From Pelomyxa schiedti (lineage: Eukaryota; Evosea; Pelobiontida; Pelomyxidae), in assembly GCA_020536535.1 (NCBI GenBank), contig JAHLWZ010000171.1, positions 4,584-68,583 on the forward strand: a stretch of 64,000 nt of DNA, written 5' to 3'. A program made the translations under genes and the position numbers. The notes beneath the pieces were generated by a model, which made no database searches, had not been told where the DNA came from, and was given only the letters and a program-made list of their open reading frames with translations. This document shows, piece by piece, positions 12,601-24,554 of the stretch; positions within the stretch are counted from its first letter, which is position 1; every line of letters begins with the position of its first letter.

Positions 12601-13910
12601 CCGTCTATTTCAGGGAATGAGTAAAAACTTGGCATAACTATAGCCCGTTCACTTTCAAAAACCTTCAAATTTTTTTTTAGCATACCTTCGATCAAATGAC
12701 GGAATAACATGGAGCAAGAGTTAAACTCCAATTCGATGGTGATAAAGGTGGATTCTAAAACGCTCAACACCTTAAAAGACGTTCCCGGCTCCAATAAAAT
12801 TTCTATATTTTGTTAATTCCAAAACTTCGGCCTAAAATTACCTCCATTGCGCAAGGTGCTGGAAAAGGGATGGAGGCGGTAACCCCAACTCTTTCGCAGT
12901 ATAAATAGTGTTCCGCCAGGAGCATTTGAGAATTGTTCGGCTGCTTCCAAATCAGGGAAAGTAGACACAAAGGTATTCCACGTTACTGTGCTGCCAATGG
13001 GGTATTCTGCTAAATTAACGGTCTCCAATCTTCTGAAGAGAGTGACCTCTCCGTTTCTTCCAATGCAAGGCAATTTCCTTAGTCCTTTGACCATCAAAAA
13101 TAACAATTTCCACGCGCTTCTCAGTATTGGAACATTCAACTGTTGCAGGCCATGGTTGATTTTCAGAAATGGATTTTCATCGGAGTCATGTACTATCGAA
13201 TTTAAGAGTTTAAGTTGAACAGTGAGAGACACTACAACAATCGAAGCATAATGCTACGGCGTATTTATCATCGTTTGAAAGAGAGAAACAGTGATCAAGT
13301 ACACTGGGAGGAACACTTGAAGCCACTTTGTCGCAAGAATGTAACAGCAAATCAAGGTTCTGAGGAGATACTTCAGCTAGAGCCTCCCTGAAGGTAGGGG
13401 GCTGCCAGTTTGGTGGCATGAAGCTATTTTGGAAAACTTGTGTAAAATGGGATGTGTAATTATGGAGGTAATACCAATAAATGTCCTCAAGAGAATGTAA
13501 GTGGTCAAGGTTAGCATCAACAGACAATTCTCCTCCATTACTATTCTGACTTGGGTCATTGTTTGTAGTATTTGGCTCACATGAGACTTCATTGTTGGTC
13601 ACTGGTACCACCAGTTCAGACATTGTACCGGTCTCATCAGTGACTGGGCAAAGACATTGTGGTGGAGGAGGAACGTCTTCTAGCGCACTTTTTTTTTTCA
13701 AGAACCGGGTGAACTGGGTATGTAAAAAAAAGGTGCAAACATTTTTGAAGCGATATTGGTAAAAAACTCTATCCTAGCTTTGGAGTTTTCAATGTACTCT
13801 TGTCTTAAAACAGAATTATGGAGTGAACAAAAAGTATAATAAAATTCAAAGATTGTGGCATACATGTCACATATTAAGTGACTCGTTGAGGGTTTCAACC
13901 TTGACAGCAA
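9681..13910 (-). CDS. ADP-ribosyltransferase-like domain fused to armadillo and leucine-rich repeats
   Basis: This large multi-exon minus-strand gene is resolved best at its 5' half. Exon 13701-13210 holds a Pro/Ser/Asn-rich linker and the start of an R-S-E class ART fold. The next exon (about 13210-12842) carries the substrate-entry helices, VTLFRRL (R motif) and GSTVTWNTFVSTF (STS-like motif). An in-phase 39-nt intron (12841-12803) completes NGEILLEPGTSFKV, the ARTT/catalytic-Glu block. Downstream, 12316-12011 reads as armadillo repeats with GGIEVVLSALKAFPENSR. From about 11.7 to 9.7 kb many short exons encode ribonuclease-inhibitor-type LRRs, for example DSGAEAIAEALALNPAI. The end is TAA at 9681-9683. 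The domain family fits mono-ADP-ribosyltransferases of the ARTC type. Third motif position and the residue two before Glu deviate from consensus. The 5' end is uncertain; exons at 13698-13910 and perhaps 13895-14089 may precede. Confidence 0.65.
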
Positions 13911-14229
13911 ATCAGTTGTGGGAAAAAGAAAAAAAACAAAAGACGCAACGAGGGTTCAGAGGTCAAATTATGAACAACAAAGGACAGTTCCTTCAGTTGT
14001 GCTGCTAGTTCTTCTCTTTGATTTTTGTTTTGGTTGAGCGAAAGGGTTCGAGGACAGAGAGGACAACGAAAACACCTACATTTGTACAACTACAACGGAT
14101 GTCATTGTGCTAGTGGAAACAAACTAAATAACCGCTTTGTAGCAACTTATTTTTGCAGAAAAAAAACCCAACCACATTGGCTAGGTGTGGAGTGGCAAAT
14201 CAAGGAAGGAATCAAGGCTGTGGTTGTGG
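13911..14229 (-). other. Intergenic or 5'-exon stretch upstream of the ART-LRR gene
   Basis: No complete gene is seen. A minus-strand frame at about 13960-14089 contains a short amphipathic coiled-coil-like segment (NQREELAAQLKELSF) that could be a first exon of the ART-LRR gene. It is followed by a T-rich tract that would make a normal acceptor. Confidence 0.35.
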
Positions 14230-15692
14230 TTAGTAAGTACTAAGGCATGTATGTGGTCGTACGTGAGATGCGGGATACACTGGTGGATTTGGGGGAGCGG
14301 GGTCCCAGACGTCGGTGAACGCGGGATGAATCTGGTTGGGATCTTCGCCAATGTTGCAGTATTTGCTCATGACAATCCTAACTGATTCGTCACTGTAAGA
14401 CACGTCCCAGCTGCCAAAACGGGTCTGGGAAACAAGAATTTAAGTTTGCAACGGTTTGTAGGAAAAACGCAACACTTACAGCTGTTCGAATGGCGCTGAC
14501 AGGAGCACCTGTTTTATGATCTACAGCCTCCTTAGAGGTTAGTGCTCGTTTCACCCAGATTCCCCATCTGTCCCTCTTAGTCCCACTAAATCAGTAATTC
14601 ATTCTTACTTGAAGAACCCAGGCTCATCTTCCCAAGAGTTCCCTTTTTCACGTGCCACTTTTGCAACCACCTACTGGGATGTCAAGATTTTTCTCAGATA
14701 AATGAAGGTTACAAACCTCGTCGGAGGTAAGATTCTGCAGTTGCTTCGTAGAGAAGAATTTTCTGCCAAAGGCCGATTTGCTACGGGAAGTAAACTTACT
14801 TATTCCGTGTGGACAAAGATACCAATACCTATTTCTTTTGGCATCTCTGCAACGCCATAAGATATTATTCTGCACCAAGAGTTAGACCAGTGAATGCATT
14901 CTTGAAGTTATACCAGGCACTCGTTTTCTGAATCCACATTGAAAGTTCGTCCATCAAAGTGGGCTTGAAAATCTCTCACTTTGGAAATCAGAGGCTTGTC
15001 CTGAGGATCCTCTTCGTCAAACTTGCACTTATTTAGGTGAAAATTGAATCTTTTGCGTGTTATCAATGATTTCATATTGGCCAAATACCTAATCGAGCAA
15101 TAGCTGGCAGCCAGGGTAGAAATCTTTCCAACTCGGCCACTAAACATGAGGTCTTTCATTTCCTATTTGGAGATTGGAATCCGAATTAACTTGGGTTCCT
15201 CCAACACACAGTAGCGGGGGTCCCTGGAGGGTTTAGGGCAGGGAAAATCAGAGTTATCTCATCACTCTGCGTATATCCCGTTACAGCATGCAGCTTGGTG
15301 ATCAAATCAGCAGTCGCCATTATCATGGCATAAGAAACTGGTTTTCAACCAAGAACTTGAGGAATTCCCACGGAAGCAATCATTCATGAAAACGATAATG
15401 CAGGGTGCCACATGACTCCCTAACACCAAATCCGAAACAGGAAGAAAAATAACAATAACAACAACAACAACATACTTCGCTTGTCGTATGGCTTCGTGAA
15501 GCCGCCCGTGAAAGTGCTGAAGGTGTGACCGTCCAGCCTCATTACAAACGGTTTGGTCGAATCCAAGCAAATCTCAGTCACCCCCTCATACGCCTTCATC
15601 CTGTCACCGAGCGAGTCGGTAGTCGGTGCATGCGCCGGTGTGCTCGTGCTCGTGCTCGTGGTGGTGCTCGTGACTGCGCTCGTCGCCGCCAT
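14230..15692 (-). CDS. Thg1-like protein (3'-5' polymerase, tRNA repair family)
   Basis: The N-terminal exon encodes a Thr/Ser-rich leader, then MKAYEG and FVMRLDGHTFSTFT, which is the Thg1 strand carrying the metal-binding aspartate. An intron of roughly 120 nt joins in phase to ISYAMIMATADLITK and HAVTGYTQSDEITLIF, the second catalytic block with the SDE triad. Later exons give GRVGKISTLAASYCS, HFDGRTFNV and ILWRCRDAKRN, the conserved W-R-x-x-D-x-x-R-N motif. A final exon ends at TAA 14230-14232. The shape matches the bacterial-type Thg1-like proteins (TLPs) that add nucleotides 3'-5' to repair truncated tRNA 5' ends, rather than the G(-1)-adding Thg1. The ATG at 15692 is preferred over one 63 nt upstream because the Thg1 core follows soon after; neither is excluded. 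Confidence 0.8.
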
Positions 15693-15939
15693 TTCGTTGT
15701 CCCGCTTTAATGATTGTTGCTTTGTTTCTTCCTGTGTTTCGCGAATGAAGTTCAAGGAGCAGGATTAGGTAAGGAATTCTATCAATGGATCTGATCTTAG
15801 GAATAATTTACTTTCTGTTATAAGGACAAGGATTTGCTTGGCACTGCCACATACAGTTTCCTTCCTTTTGGGAGTAGACTAGAAAGGTTCGCGTACTCCC
15901 TTGCAGAGTTGCAGGGTTAAGTTTGGCTACACGAAATCA

Positions 15940-16905
15940 TCAGGAATTTTTGGCAGCAGTGGCCATGGCTTGGATTGCTTCATGAGATAGCCCAGGGAAC
16001 TGCTTGGCCAGTAGTTGAATGAGGTGGTCTGTGTCAATCCCGGTGTATTTTTCTCTGGTCACTACAGACTCCCCGGTTACAAATGACATCCACTGTTGAA
16101 TGCCGGCATTGCTCTGGTAGTGAGCAAGCCACTCAGGAAGAGTGATGAATCCATCTTGGTTGTCATCCGCTTGGAACACCAACTGAATAAATTCATCGGT
16201 GTCGGCTGACAGTGCCGTGCTGAGTACTCGGCTCAGCATGCCACCTAGAATACGAAAATTAGGGGAAGAAAAGTGGGGTGATGAGGGAGCTGTGGTACTG
16301 CCGAAACTGTGGCCAGTCTGCGTGATTAGGTGCATCTGAACTTGTCCTTGCATGAGAGTTTTGGCTGCACCTATGGACTGGGCAAGAGCCTTCTTGAATT
16401 CCGGCTTTGTAACTTTGCCATCATCTGTTGAAATTTTTAGGATAAGGCTTTGTTTGGTTGCCCGGGTTTACCATCTAAATCGCAAGCATGGAATAAAAGT
16501 GTGGCCTTCTCCGCGCGGTCACCACGTGCCAGGATGCTGAGGCCTCCAAGAAATTCTTTGAAATGAAGCCTCCCTGAGCAAAGTGCTTAATACACAACAG
16601 CCAAGACACATTATGTTTTATGTAATTTGAGTCTCTAGACATATATTCTTTGACTGTAGTTAAAGCAAACCATTGTGGTCTGAATCAAACAACAAAAACA
16701 GAACTTCAGCAAAGTTTTCCTCCCTCACTCCCGGCACATTTGGGAATTTGGCCCCCACGTGCTCCATGAACTCCTTAAACTTCGGCAACCTCATCTCTTC
16801 GTCCTTGCTCCACAAACCCATAATCTCCTTCACGTTCTCCACCGTGAGCCCCACCCCTTCGGCCAACGCCTCCGCAGAATGCGTCCTACTGGCCTCAGCC
16901 CCCAT
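15940..16905 (-). CDS. EF-hand calcium sensor with N-terminal myristoylation motif
   Basis: The first exon starts MGAEASR, a good N-myristoylation signal (MGxxxS). This is why I choose this ATG over one 14 codons upstream. A helix and the start of a first calcium loop (FDSDHNG) end the exon. A second exon gives KEFLGGLSILARGD then HACDLD. A third, spliced at an AACAG acceptor, completes DDGKVTKPEFKKAL. The last exon holds DDNQDGFITLPEW. Overall there are three to four EF-hand units in a recoverin/CIB/calcineurin-B-like layout of about 200 residues. It should act as a membrane-associated calcium sensor. The target is unknown. The last 35 residues are Gln/Ala-rich. Confidence 0.75.
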
Positions 16906-16997
16906 TTTTTCCTTCTTTTTTCTTAAAAGTCCTTGGTTTGTGCACAAATTAAGTTTATTCTGCTTCGTGGAATTCGTCTAACAACGTTCCTCCTCGT

Positions 16998-19900
16998 TTA
17001 GGAGGAAGAGGAAGTGGCGTCGTCTGGGGTGTTTCGTTTCAAAATGACAAAGCCTTCCAGTGTGGGATTAAGTGGAGTATCTGTTTGGGTGTTAGTGTTA
17101 TTAGCGGGTTTATGGGTTAGGGAGGTACAGTCGTCGGTAGCAAGCTCAGCGCGGTCGCCGTGTCCCAGTAGGACTGGTGTTGTGTGTGTCTGGAAGCCTG
17201 AGGGAATGTTAGGCAATGAATGACCCAACGGGAAAGAACCTGTGATGGCTTTTGGCCGGCCGGCTTGCCCCGCCAAATCAACGGCAAGACCAACGCGTGC
17301 GGCTGTTTTTATTTGTCTCAACTCGTCGTCAAACGTCATCAGCATCCTAGGGTACATGGCAACGGCCATACTAAATAGTATGTAGTGTGATTGTCCAAGG
17401 ATAACTGAGAGATAAATAAGACAGAAAAACACTGTACAGTAAGTGTTACTTGTTTTCATGTCGAGGCAAGAGTGAATGACTGCCAGCAATCCGGCCATAG
17501 CAACAGGATTCATTAATGTTCTATCACTGTGAAATGGGCTAAGAGTTACAGTTCCTTTTCCGAGGTGAAGAAGTCCTTGAGCTAATCGAACCTGATTTAA
17601 ATTAGAGGTGAAAAGGAACCCTGTTCAGACACACAGCGAAGAGAACACTCGGTTCCTTGTTATAGTAGTTGGCGAGGTGTTGCAGCATAGAACCCTCACG
17701 GCTATTATTGGTACCTGCTCCCACAAGTCCAAGGGCAAAGATGGCTGGGAGCCACATTTCCTGATCGCTATCATGTGTGAGCTTCGAAAGAGTATCCATA
17801 ATTGAGATTTGTGGATTTGAAACACTCAGTAGCCCGAGTGCCAGAGGAACGGCTCGTCTGACAGCAGGGTCCCCATACCTATTAATAAAGATTTTAACTT
17901 CACTCTAAACATACTGGAGTCGGCTTACTGCAGAAGATGGTCAAAAGTCCTGGCAGCCATAGCCGAACCAAGCTCCTCCCCCATGGCAATTAAAGCAATT
18001 CCGAGAACGGCCACTCCTTGGGGGTTGGGTCCAGGAGGTACCTCCGCTCCTTCTTCTGCGTGCTCACCACAAATTTGCAACAATTGTTGCACCTTCAAAA
18101 CGTTCCCGGAGCCCGCATAGGCACATGTGGATATAGTAACAGTTGTGTATTTCCCGAGTGATCCTTGAAGGACTTTGGCAAGTTCTAGTGCTACTTCAGC
18201 AGTATCTCCTTTTCCTACAGTAAAATTAGAGGTCGCCAAAAGTTAACTATGCAACCCAGGTATAGAAGGCCGAGTCCTACTGCTATAAATCTGGAGTATG
18301 TGGAATTTGTCAAGGGTTCTCTGGCGTCAAGAAGGCGTCCCATCAAAGCGTCAGTGATTTGGAAATTGGCAGTTCCAACAAACACCATACCAAGAGCCAA
18401 AGAAATGACTCCAATTAACTGGAAAAACAACGATGAGATAACATATTTAAAACCCTTTGGCATACTTCAGGATTATTCATTGATTTGTCCACCAGGCCTA
18501 AGAGTAACTCCATTACATCGTCTCTAGCGGTTCCAGCATACGCCAGACCAATGCCCATGATGGAACCCAAACGAAGGTTAACCTGTGGGGAGTCAACATG
18601 CTCCTGTAGAAGGGCAAAAGCAGGATCGAATTCATTTCTCACAGTGCAGTTGACAATACCTGTAAGGTCCATTATGTGCGGGTAAGGAAAGTGGTAAATC
18701 CAACCAATTCCGAGAAGAGCGCCTGCCTTTATGTACGGATCGGCAGTATAAAGGTATTTATCCAGCTGAGAAAGGCCTTCGTCAACATCCCACATTAATA
18801 TCATTCCCAGGGAAGCTGCAGCGCTCATCATGCCATGGTCTTTATTTTTGAATATCCATTTCTTATCTTTTTTGTATTGGTTAAGGGTACGAAATGAAGA
18901 GGCTTTGCCTTCTTGGGTAACCAGAGCGTCTTTCCCAGATGCAACATTTACAAATGCGTTGACAAATGTTGAAGCGAGATTTGATCTGGCTGAGTCCACT
19001 GTGGTGCCAAGCGTTGACCCTGACGCAAATCAACAGACAAGACCAAAAACAAGGGAATGTACTTGTTTCAGATCCGGATTTGTAAACCTCTTCTGGATCC
19101 TTGGGATTTGAGACTCCCAGATCCGTCTGTAAACTTTGGAAGAACTCGGATAGTTGCGCATTTCTTAGTATGGAGTTTATAGCCTCACATTCCTCGCTTT
19201 CTTCAGGAAGACCATGGACTTGTGTGCTGCATGTTCCTTGTCTTGCAAGTATGAAAGCTAATTGCTTCTTCATTGGCCTATGTGCCCGTCAGATGAACAT
19301 TGTGAAGAACCTCCCATACACGGAGTCACATTGTTGGAAAATCTGTTGGATGATTTCCATCTCCCCAAGTTTGAGGCAAAGCTGAATTGCGCGAGCGTAG
19401 TCGCCAGCCCGCCTAATTGTAAACAATTACTCGAGTTCTGATATTTCAAGTGGGTATTCACCGGTAGATCTCAAGTGAAGTTCGATAAAACACTTTGTCT
19501 TCAGGTTCCGGGTAGTAATTTGCACATGAAATTAAGTATAAACACACTCTTTCATACTTCGAAGGGATTTTAGTATCAACGTGCTCTAAAATCCGTTCCA
19601 ACTTCCCAATCTGGACTATGTTAGATTAGGTGTTCAGGGAAAGAAGATGATGACCTCCATCAACAAATCACAGGCATCCGGCTCTGCATTGTGCATCATA
19701 TGAAATGGTACAATTATATCAGCTAGTGTCAGAAGCTCTGAAACGTCCTCTTCATTAGCCAACCGTTTATTGTACTCGTCGCCTATTTCCCCAGCTAGAT
19801 TTCTTTATAGGTGTTAATGCTGTTATTGTCAGTGAACATGTGTTACCTGACATATTCATGACCCCACGACTCCAAATCCGTTAAGTTGCCTTGCAGCTTG

Positions 19901-20528
19901 AATGACAGACTAGCATTTTTGTCAGTGTCATCAGCTATAGTAACGGCAAGCATTGACATTATATCTGCAAGCAAGGTCTACTGCCAGGTTGGTGGGAGAA
20001 AATGCTGGATTGAAAAGATACCTTATTAGGGCCGATGGGAAGAGTGGCGAAGCATTCCTTCAATGCAGGATAATGCGGGCGAAGGAATTTGAGTGGTTTG
20101 GGTGCTGATGTCATGGTGGATGTGGCTTGTCTGATCTCCTTTCTATGCAGGTTAGAGAATGACAATGAAGCCGGATCTCATTTTAAAAAAACCTCACCTT
20201 AATGTTTCTAGTCCTGCAGCCTGCAAATTGGTGTCTACGTCTTTGATTCTGGTTACACATGTTTCAATAATTACTTTGAGTTCAAGATCTTCAGGGGACT
20301 GCACGCAAAATGGTTTTTAGTGTTGTTTGCGTCGTTATATAAAAAAAGAAGGTACCACGTGACACCAACAACAGTCACAAAATTTAAATACCACTGGGGA
20401 TTAAAGGGGGGGGCAAAAAAAATAAAAGAGCCACAATGACACACCAGCTCAGATTCATCGTCCCCCTTCTTTTTCTTGGCAGGTTTGGCAGCTGCGGACG
20501 TGGTGGGTGTCGAAGTGGCCTTGCTCAT
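16998..20528 (-). CDS. PSMD2: 26S proteasome regulatory subunit RPN1 (PSMD2)
   Basis: Exons across the whole span match RPN1 from end to end. The N-terminus is a Lys-rich leader ([11 protein letters not shown]) and then [21 protein letters not shown]. The middle has [17 protein letters not shown] and [20 protein letters not shown]. The proteasome/cyclosome (PC) repeats include [12 protein letters not shown] and the ST(I)[16 protein letters not shown] and [15 protein letters not shown] blocks. The C-terminus has [12 protein letters not shown] and [13 protein letters not shown] then [12 protein letters not shown]1 forms the base of the 19S particle and docks ubiquitin, UBL receptors and Ubp6. 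The ATG at 20526-20528 begins the leader. A short Thr/Asn-rich insert lies near the C-terminus, and the tail ends in a run of Ser. Exons are separated by short introns, several of which are spanned by open frames. Confidence 0.95.
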
Positions 20529-20891
20529 CGCCTCGTTTGTTTTTTCTTCTTCTTCTTTTTTTTTTTTTTTTTTTTTTCTTTTAATTTCCTTTTTAATTTG
20601 GAAAACAAACCTTCACCTCGAAGACTGGGACCCACTACCACTCTTGTCAACCCATGAAGGAGGTTGTGGTGCACCGTGAGTCCTGATTCCCAAGCGACGG
20701 AGGATAAGCTACCAGATTCTATCACAAAAAAGAACAAGGAAGGAAAAAAAAAATCAATTCACGGAATCCTTTGTTAATCGGACAAGACAAACACAAACAC
20801 ACCCCAATTTGCATGCGTGCATGGCAAGGCAAGGCCAGACCAGGCAGGCAGGGCCGGCCTATCCTCCGCCCAGAGAGAGAGAGAAGTCCCC
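20529..20891. other. Intergenic region between CARMIL end and RPN1 start
   Basis: This stretch holds the upstream region of RPN1 and the downstream region of CARMIL, both on the minus strand. It contains a pure T tract (about 20558-20577). No gene, hairpin RNA or strong motif is recognised. Confidence 0.5.
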
Positions 20892-23800
20892 TCAGTCGCT
20901 TGCATAGCCCTCGCTCTCTTCCCCATCCGCGTCGGGCTCGGGCGCCGGCTCGTCAGGCTCTGCCTCCTCGGGCTCCTCTGGCTCCTCCGGCTTGGGCCTG
21001 GCCACTGGGATGGTCAGCCTCGGGGGCGGGGGCGGGGGCGCCGGGGCCTCGTGCTGCACCTCCCTGGGCATGAGGGGCGGGGGCGCCCGCAGGGTCGTGG
21101 TGGCCGCGGCCCCCCCGCGCATGGTCCCGCCCGACGAGGCGGTGGCGCTCACGGCGGCGACGGTGGCGGTGACCGCCGCGGTGTCGGTCAGGGTCATGGA
21201 GTTGTGCTGGGACTGCAGGTGCACGGGCATCGGGGGGAAAGGCAGGATTTCCATTGGGGTGGGGCAGCTGCGCCAGTGGCGGGGTTTCAGTGTATGCCAG
21301 AATACTTTTTTTTTTTTGTTTGTTTGTTTGTTTTTGAAGTGTGTGGCGTTAGAAAATTGAGTTGGTGTTTGGTTGGTTTGGTTTGTATGGTTTGGTTAAT
21401 TTGATTGTATTGTATTGTATTGTATTGGATTGATTTGGTTTGTTTCGCGTGTACTGTGTGGTATTGTTGGGGTGCAAAGGGGGAAAGGTGGAGTTCACAT
21501 ACCGACTTCCTGTGGAGAGTTTCGTTGTAACGCTCTACCGATTGACTCTAATATGAATACTAACCGTTCTCTGGGCTTGCCTTGGAGGGAAGAGAGCTCC
21601 CTCTGTGCATCCTCACTGTAGTTTATTCTGCCAACAGTTTTGTTGAGTATAAAGGCACTGCTCAACACCTAAAATAGGATTGATTTATTAACAAAAACAA
21701 CGATGGAAAATAAAATACAGCAAATCCATTGGTCTTGGTGGCGTTTTTGTCCATCTCTATATATTGCAAGCGTCGATTATTTGTGAGCATGTTGGCGAGG
21801 GCTGCAGCTCCAGAATCGCCCATCTTTGCAAAGATGAGAAGGGGAGAACAAAAATAAAGGGTACATTATTGTTTGAGATGTCTATCGAGGTGACTGCAAC
21901 AGACTCATTCCAAGTATCAAAGAAAGGAATTAAAACCCGCTTGCCTGTAGACAAATGAATTTTCGAAGATCGATAAAAGTGAAAAACCATAGCAAGTTGC
22001 AAGCTTCAAGGTTGTGATTGTTGGACAGGCCTGGAGAAGCCCGGATAGAGCTTGAACGATTGGTCCCTGCGGGCCGCTCCTGCTTAAAGTATCACTCAAG
22101 TTTAGGGTATGAAGCATGTTCAGTTTCCCAATAGTCTGAAGGATATTAGCTCACGTAGTTGACATTTTCTTTGACGAACCTGGACCATCTCTATCCACGT
22201 GGCATCTTTGGTTTTAATCCCTGTAAGATCCAGGGAAGTGATCTTGGATGCAGCTTGAACAAGATCTTTGTGAATTTGCATCTGTAAACTGTGAGAAGTA
22301 AAACTGGAGCCACTTGGTGATAACCTTAAGCTCAGTGTTTTCAGAGAAATTGATTGTGCAATTGGCAGCTTTGGGATTCCGGGAGAGAGCTGTGAACAAA
22401 GATTTGGCTCCGGCATCATAGGACAGAGAGCAGCCAGAAAGATTAAGGTGGGCAATTGAAGGTGAAACCTCCAAGAATGTAGACAAAACAAAGGTAGCAT
22501 TACCATCCAATCGGTTATTTGACAGATCCTTTACAGAGATAAGGGAACATAATTGGTGAGCACAACATACAAGTTCCGCTATTTCTGTCATGTGTTTAAG
22601 TGACTGAAGTACATTTAGTGACAATGTGCACCCGGAAAGAAGTAAATGCCTATTGAATGTTGCCATGGGACCCTTTATATATGCAATATAAATACCTGAT
22701 TTTTGCATAGACCTTGAGGGCGAAAAACCACTTCTCCATTTCTTGGGACCCAGGAAGTTCAAATTTGTTGTTGGATAAGTTTAGGACTTGCAAAGACAAA
22801 GACATCGAGGGATTTTCAATAAAAGCAGAGAATATTAATTGGACAGCTCGTGGCTGAGTATGTGTAAGGTAAAATGGGGAAAAAAAGAGGAAGAAGCAAC
22901 CTGCAGTGAGCAGTTAGATAAGTCTAATTCGATCAAAGGGTGGCGGTAACTTTGAAACACTTTAGCCAATTCCATTGCTGCTTTGAGAGAAATGTTATTT
23001 CCTGACAAATCCAAAATTTGCACAGCATGAAGAGAATTCTGAGGCGAGTCAACAACTCACTGCAATAGAAAGAAATAACCTTTTTGAGTGCTTCCGCAAC
23101 TTCTATGATATGCTGCTCTGAAGCACCCAGATCAGACAGTACAACTTTTGTCAAGGTAACATTCGTTTGTAAGACATAAGCGAACATTGACATTATTGCA
23201 GGTTGTGGTGTATCTGTGCAAATCACACTAAAGAAGTCAAACTTAGGAAAAAAAACAAAAAGGTGGACCTTCTAAAATGTGTATCATAGCGCAGAGAGGC
23301 CACAAGAGCTTTCAATTCTAAAAGGGGTGCTTTATCAGCGTCATCTTCAATAACTGGAATCTGTGTAATATCCAGCTCTGTGACATTGTTGTCTATCAGA
23401 TCTCGTAAGTAGTAGACAATTTCTCTGAACGAACTTCAGTGTTGCTTAAAAAAGATAGAAAGATACCGGTTAGCAAACACTTGGTAAAAGGAACATTGTC
23501 CATAGTAGTTGTTGATGAACTTGGTAGCAGTGTCAGCTTCATAAGGGTCAACAGGGGAAGCCCTAAAACTACATGACCAGAGAGGAAAAACCAGTACAAG
23601 ACACACCCACTATCTTCCAGTTGGAAGTAAGTGGCAGGAAAACCACTTGCAATTATTGCAAAGGATTCCCTAATACATTTAATCATAGGTCCCGCTGTAG
23701 TACAAGTGACTGTGAATTTATTTGATTTGGCGGGGGATTTATATGCTATGATGACCTTTTTAGGTGTTTGGAAAGGACAAAGTGAAGGTGAAGTCAACAT

Positions 23801-24197
23801 ACTTGATCACTATTGCGATTCAGAGATTCCAAGTCATACAAATGAAATTCCCTCACCTACAAGACTCAAGGCTCAGTATATATTTAAAGGATTTGTCAAA
23901 GCGGGGGAAAAAAAGTACCATTTTCAGTTTCATCTTCTTTTCTTTAAGGAAAACCCATATCCGGAACTTTCCCACAACCAAGAGAAGTTGGAAATCTTTT
24001 TTTTTCTTCTCCTGTCGCTCCACGCAGTGGTGCACCGATTTTATTTCTTCTCCATAAGGCGCCCATTTAGCGATGTGGGTATCAGCTTGGGCGGCATCTT
24101 TTTTTTTTTTCCCCGTCGGTGGGTACGAAACATAGGGAAAGAAGACATAAAGAAAGGCGCGGAATTTACTGCGGTATTGTTCGGTATCGTCGGCCAT
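20892..24197 (-). CDS. CARMIL-type actin regulator (PH-LRR, short acidic/proline tail)
   Basis: From 24197 a short first exon (MADDTEQYRSKFRA) leads to strands of a CARMIL-like PH domain (FQLLLVVGKFRIWVF; later KVIIAYKSPAKSNKFTV and SGFPATYFQLED). About 3 kb of LRR exons follow, with ILDLSGNNISL, IELDLSNCSLQ, IAHLNLSGCSLSYD and, near 21770-21840, MGDSGAAALANMLTNNRRLQ. That last block corresponds to CARMIL's final LRR (GDMGAxxLAxxLxxNxxL). The exon starting at 21254 reads LPFPPMPVHL, like CARMIL's MPIPMYD linker, then an Ala/Pro-rich stretch and an acidic end. CARMIL binds and regulates capping protein and recruits myosin I at the leading edge. An RPK-x6-P element at about 20970-20999 resembles part of the capping-protein-interaction motif. 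The tail is much shorter than in animals. Some middle exons are approximate. Confidence 0.7.
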
Positions 24198-24554
24198 TCA
24201 AAATTACACGGTTCGGCGGCTGCGGGTGGTTTGTTTTTTTCTTTGGCTTTTTTTTAGGTTGTTCAATGAAGGGAACTGTGTCCTAGATTTCGGGGAGTGT
24301 GTTTGGACGGACATCACTTTTCCATGTTCAGAGATTGGACGGCCCGCTCTGTTGCGGAAGCTCGCGAAATGAAAGAGTGCGTGGGTGAGCGCTTCCCCTC
24401 TCATGAAAGGACTGGAGAGGAGTCGCTGGGATTCCCAACTTCTGAATTCACCAGACGTGGTTTGAGGCAATCTCAACTCATCAGGGAACCCGGCGATCTG
24501 GAATCCGGGCCCTCAGCACCTTCAGATCTCCACTTTTTGTTGAATTAAATAACA

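Noticed and set aside
20525-20737. Lys-rich minus-strand frame
   Set aside because: It is only a read-through of a T tract in the RPN1 upstream region.
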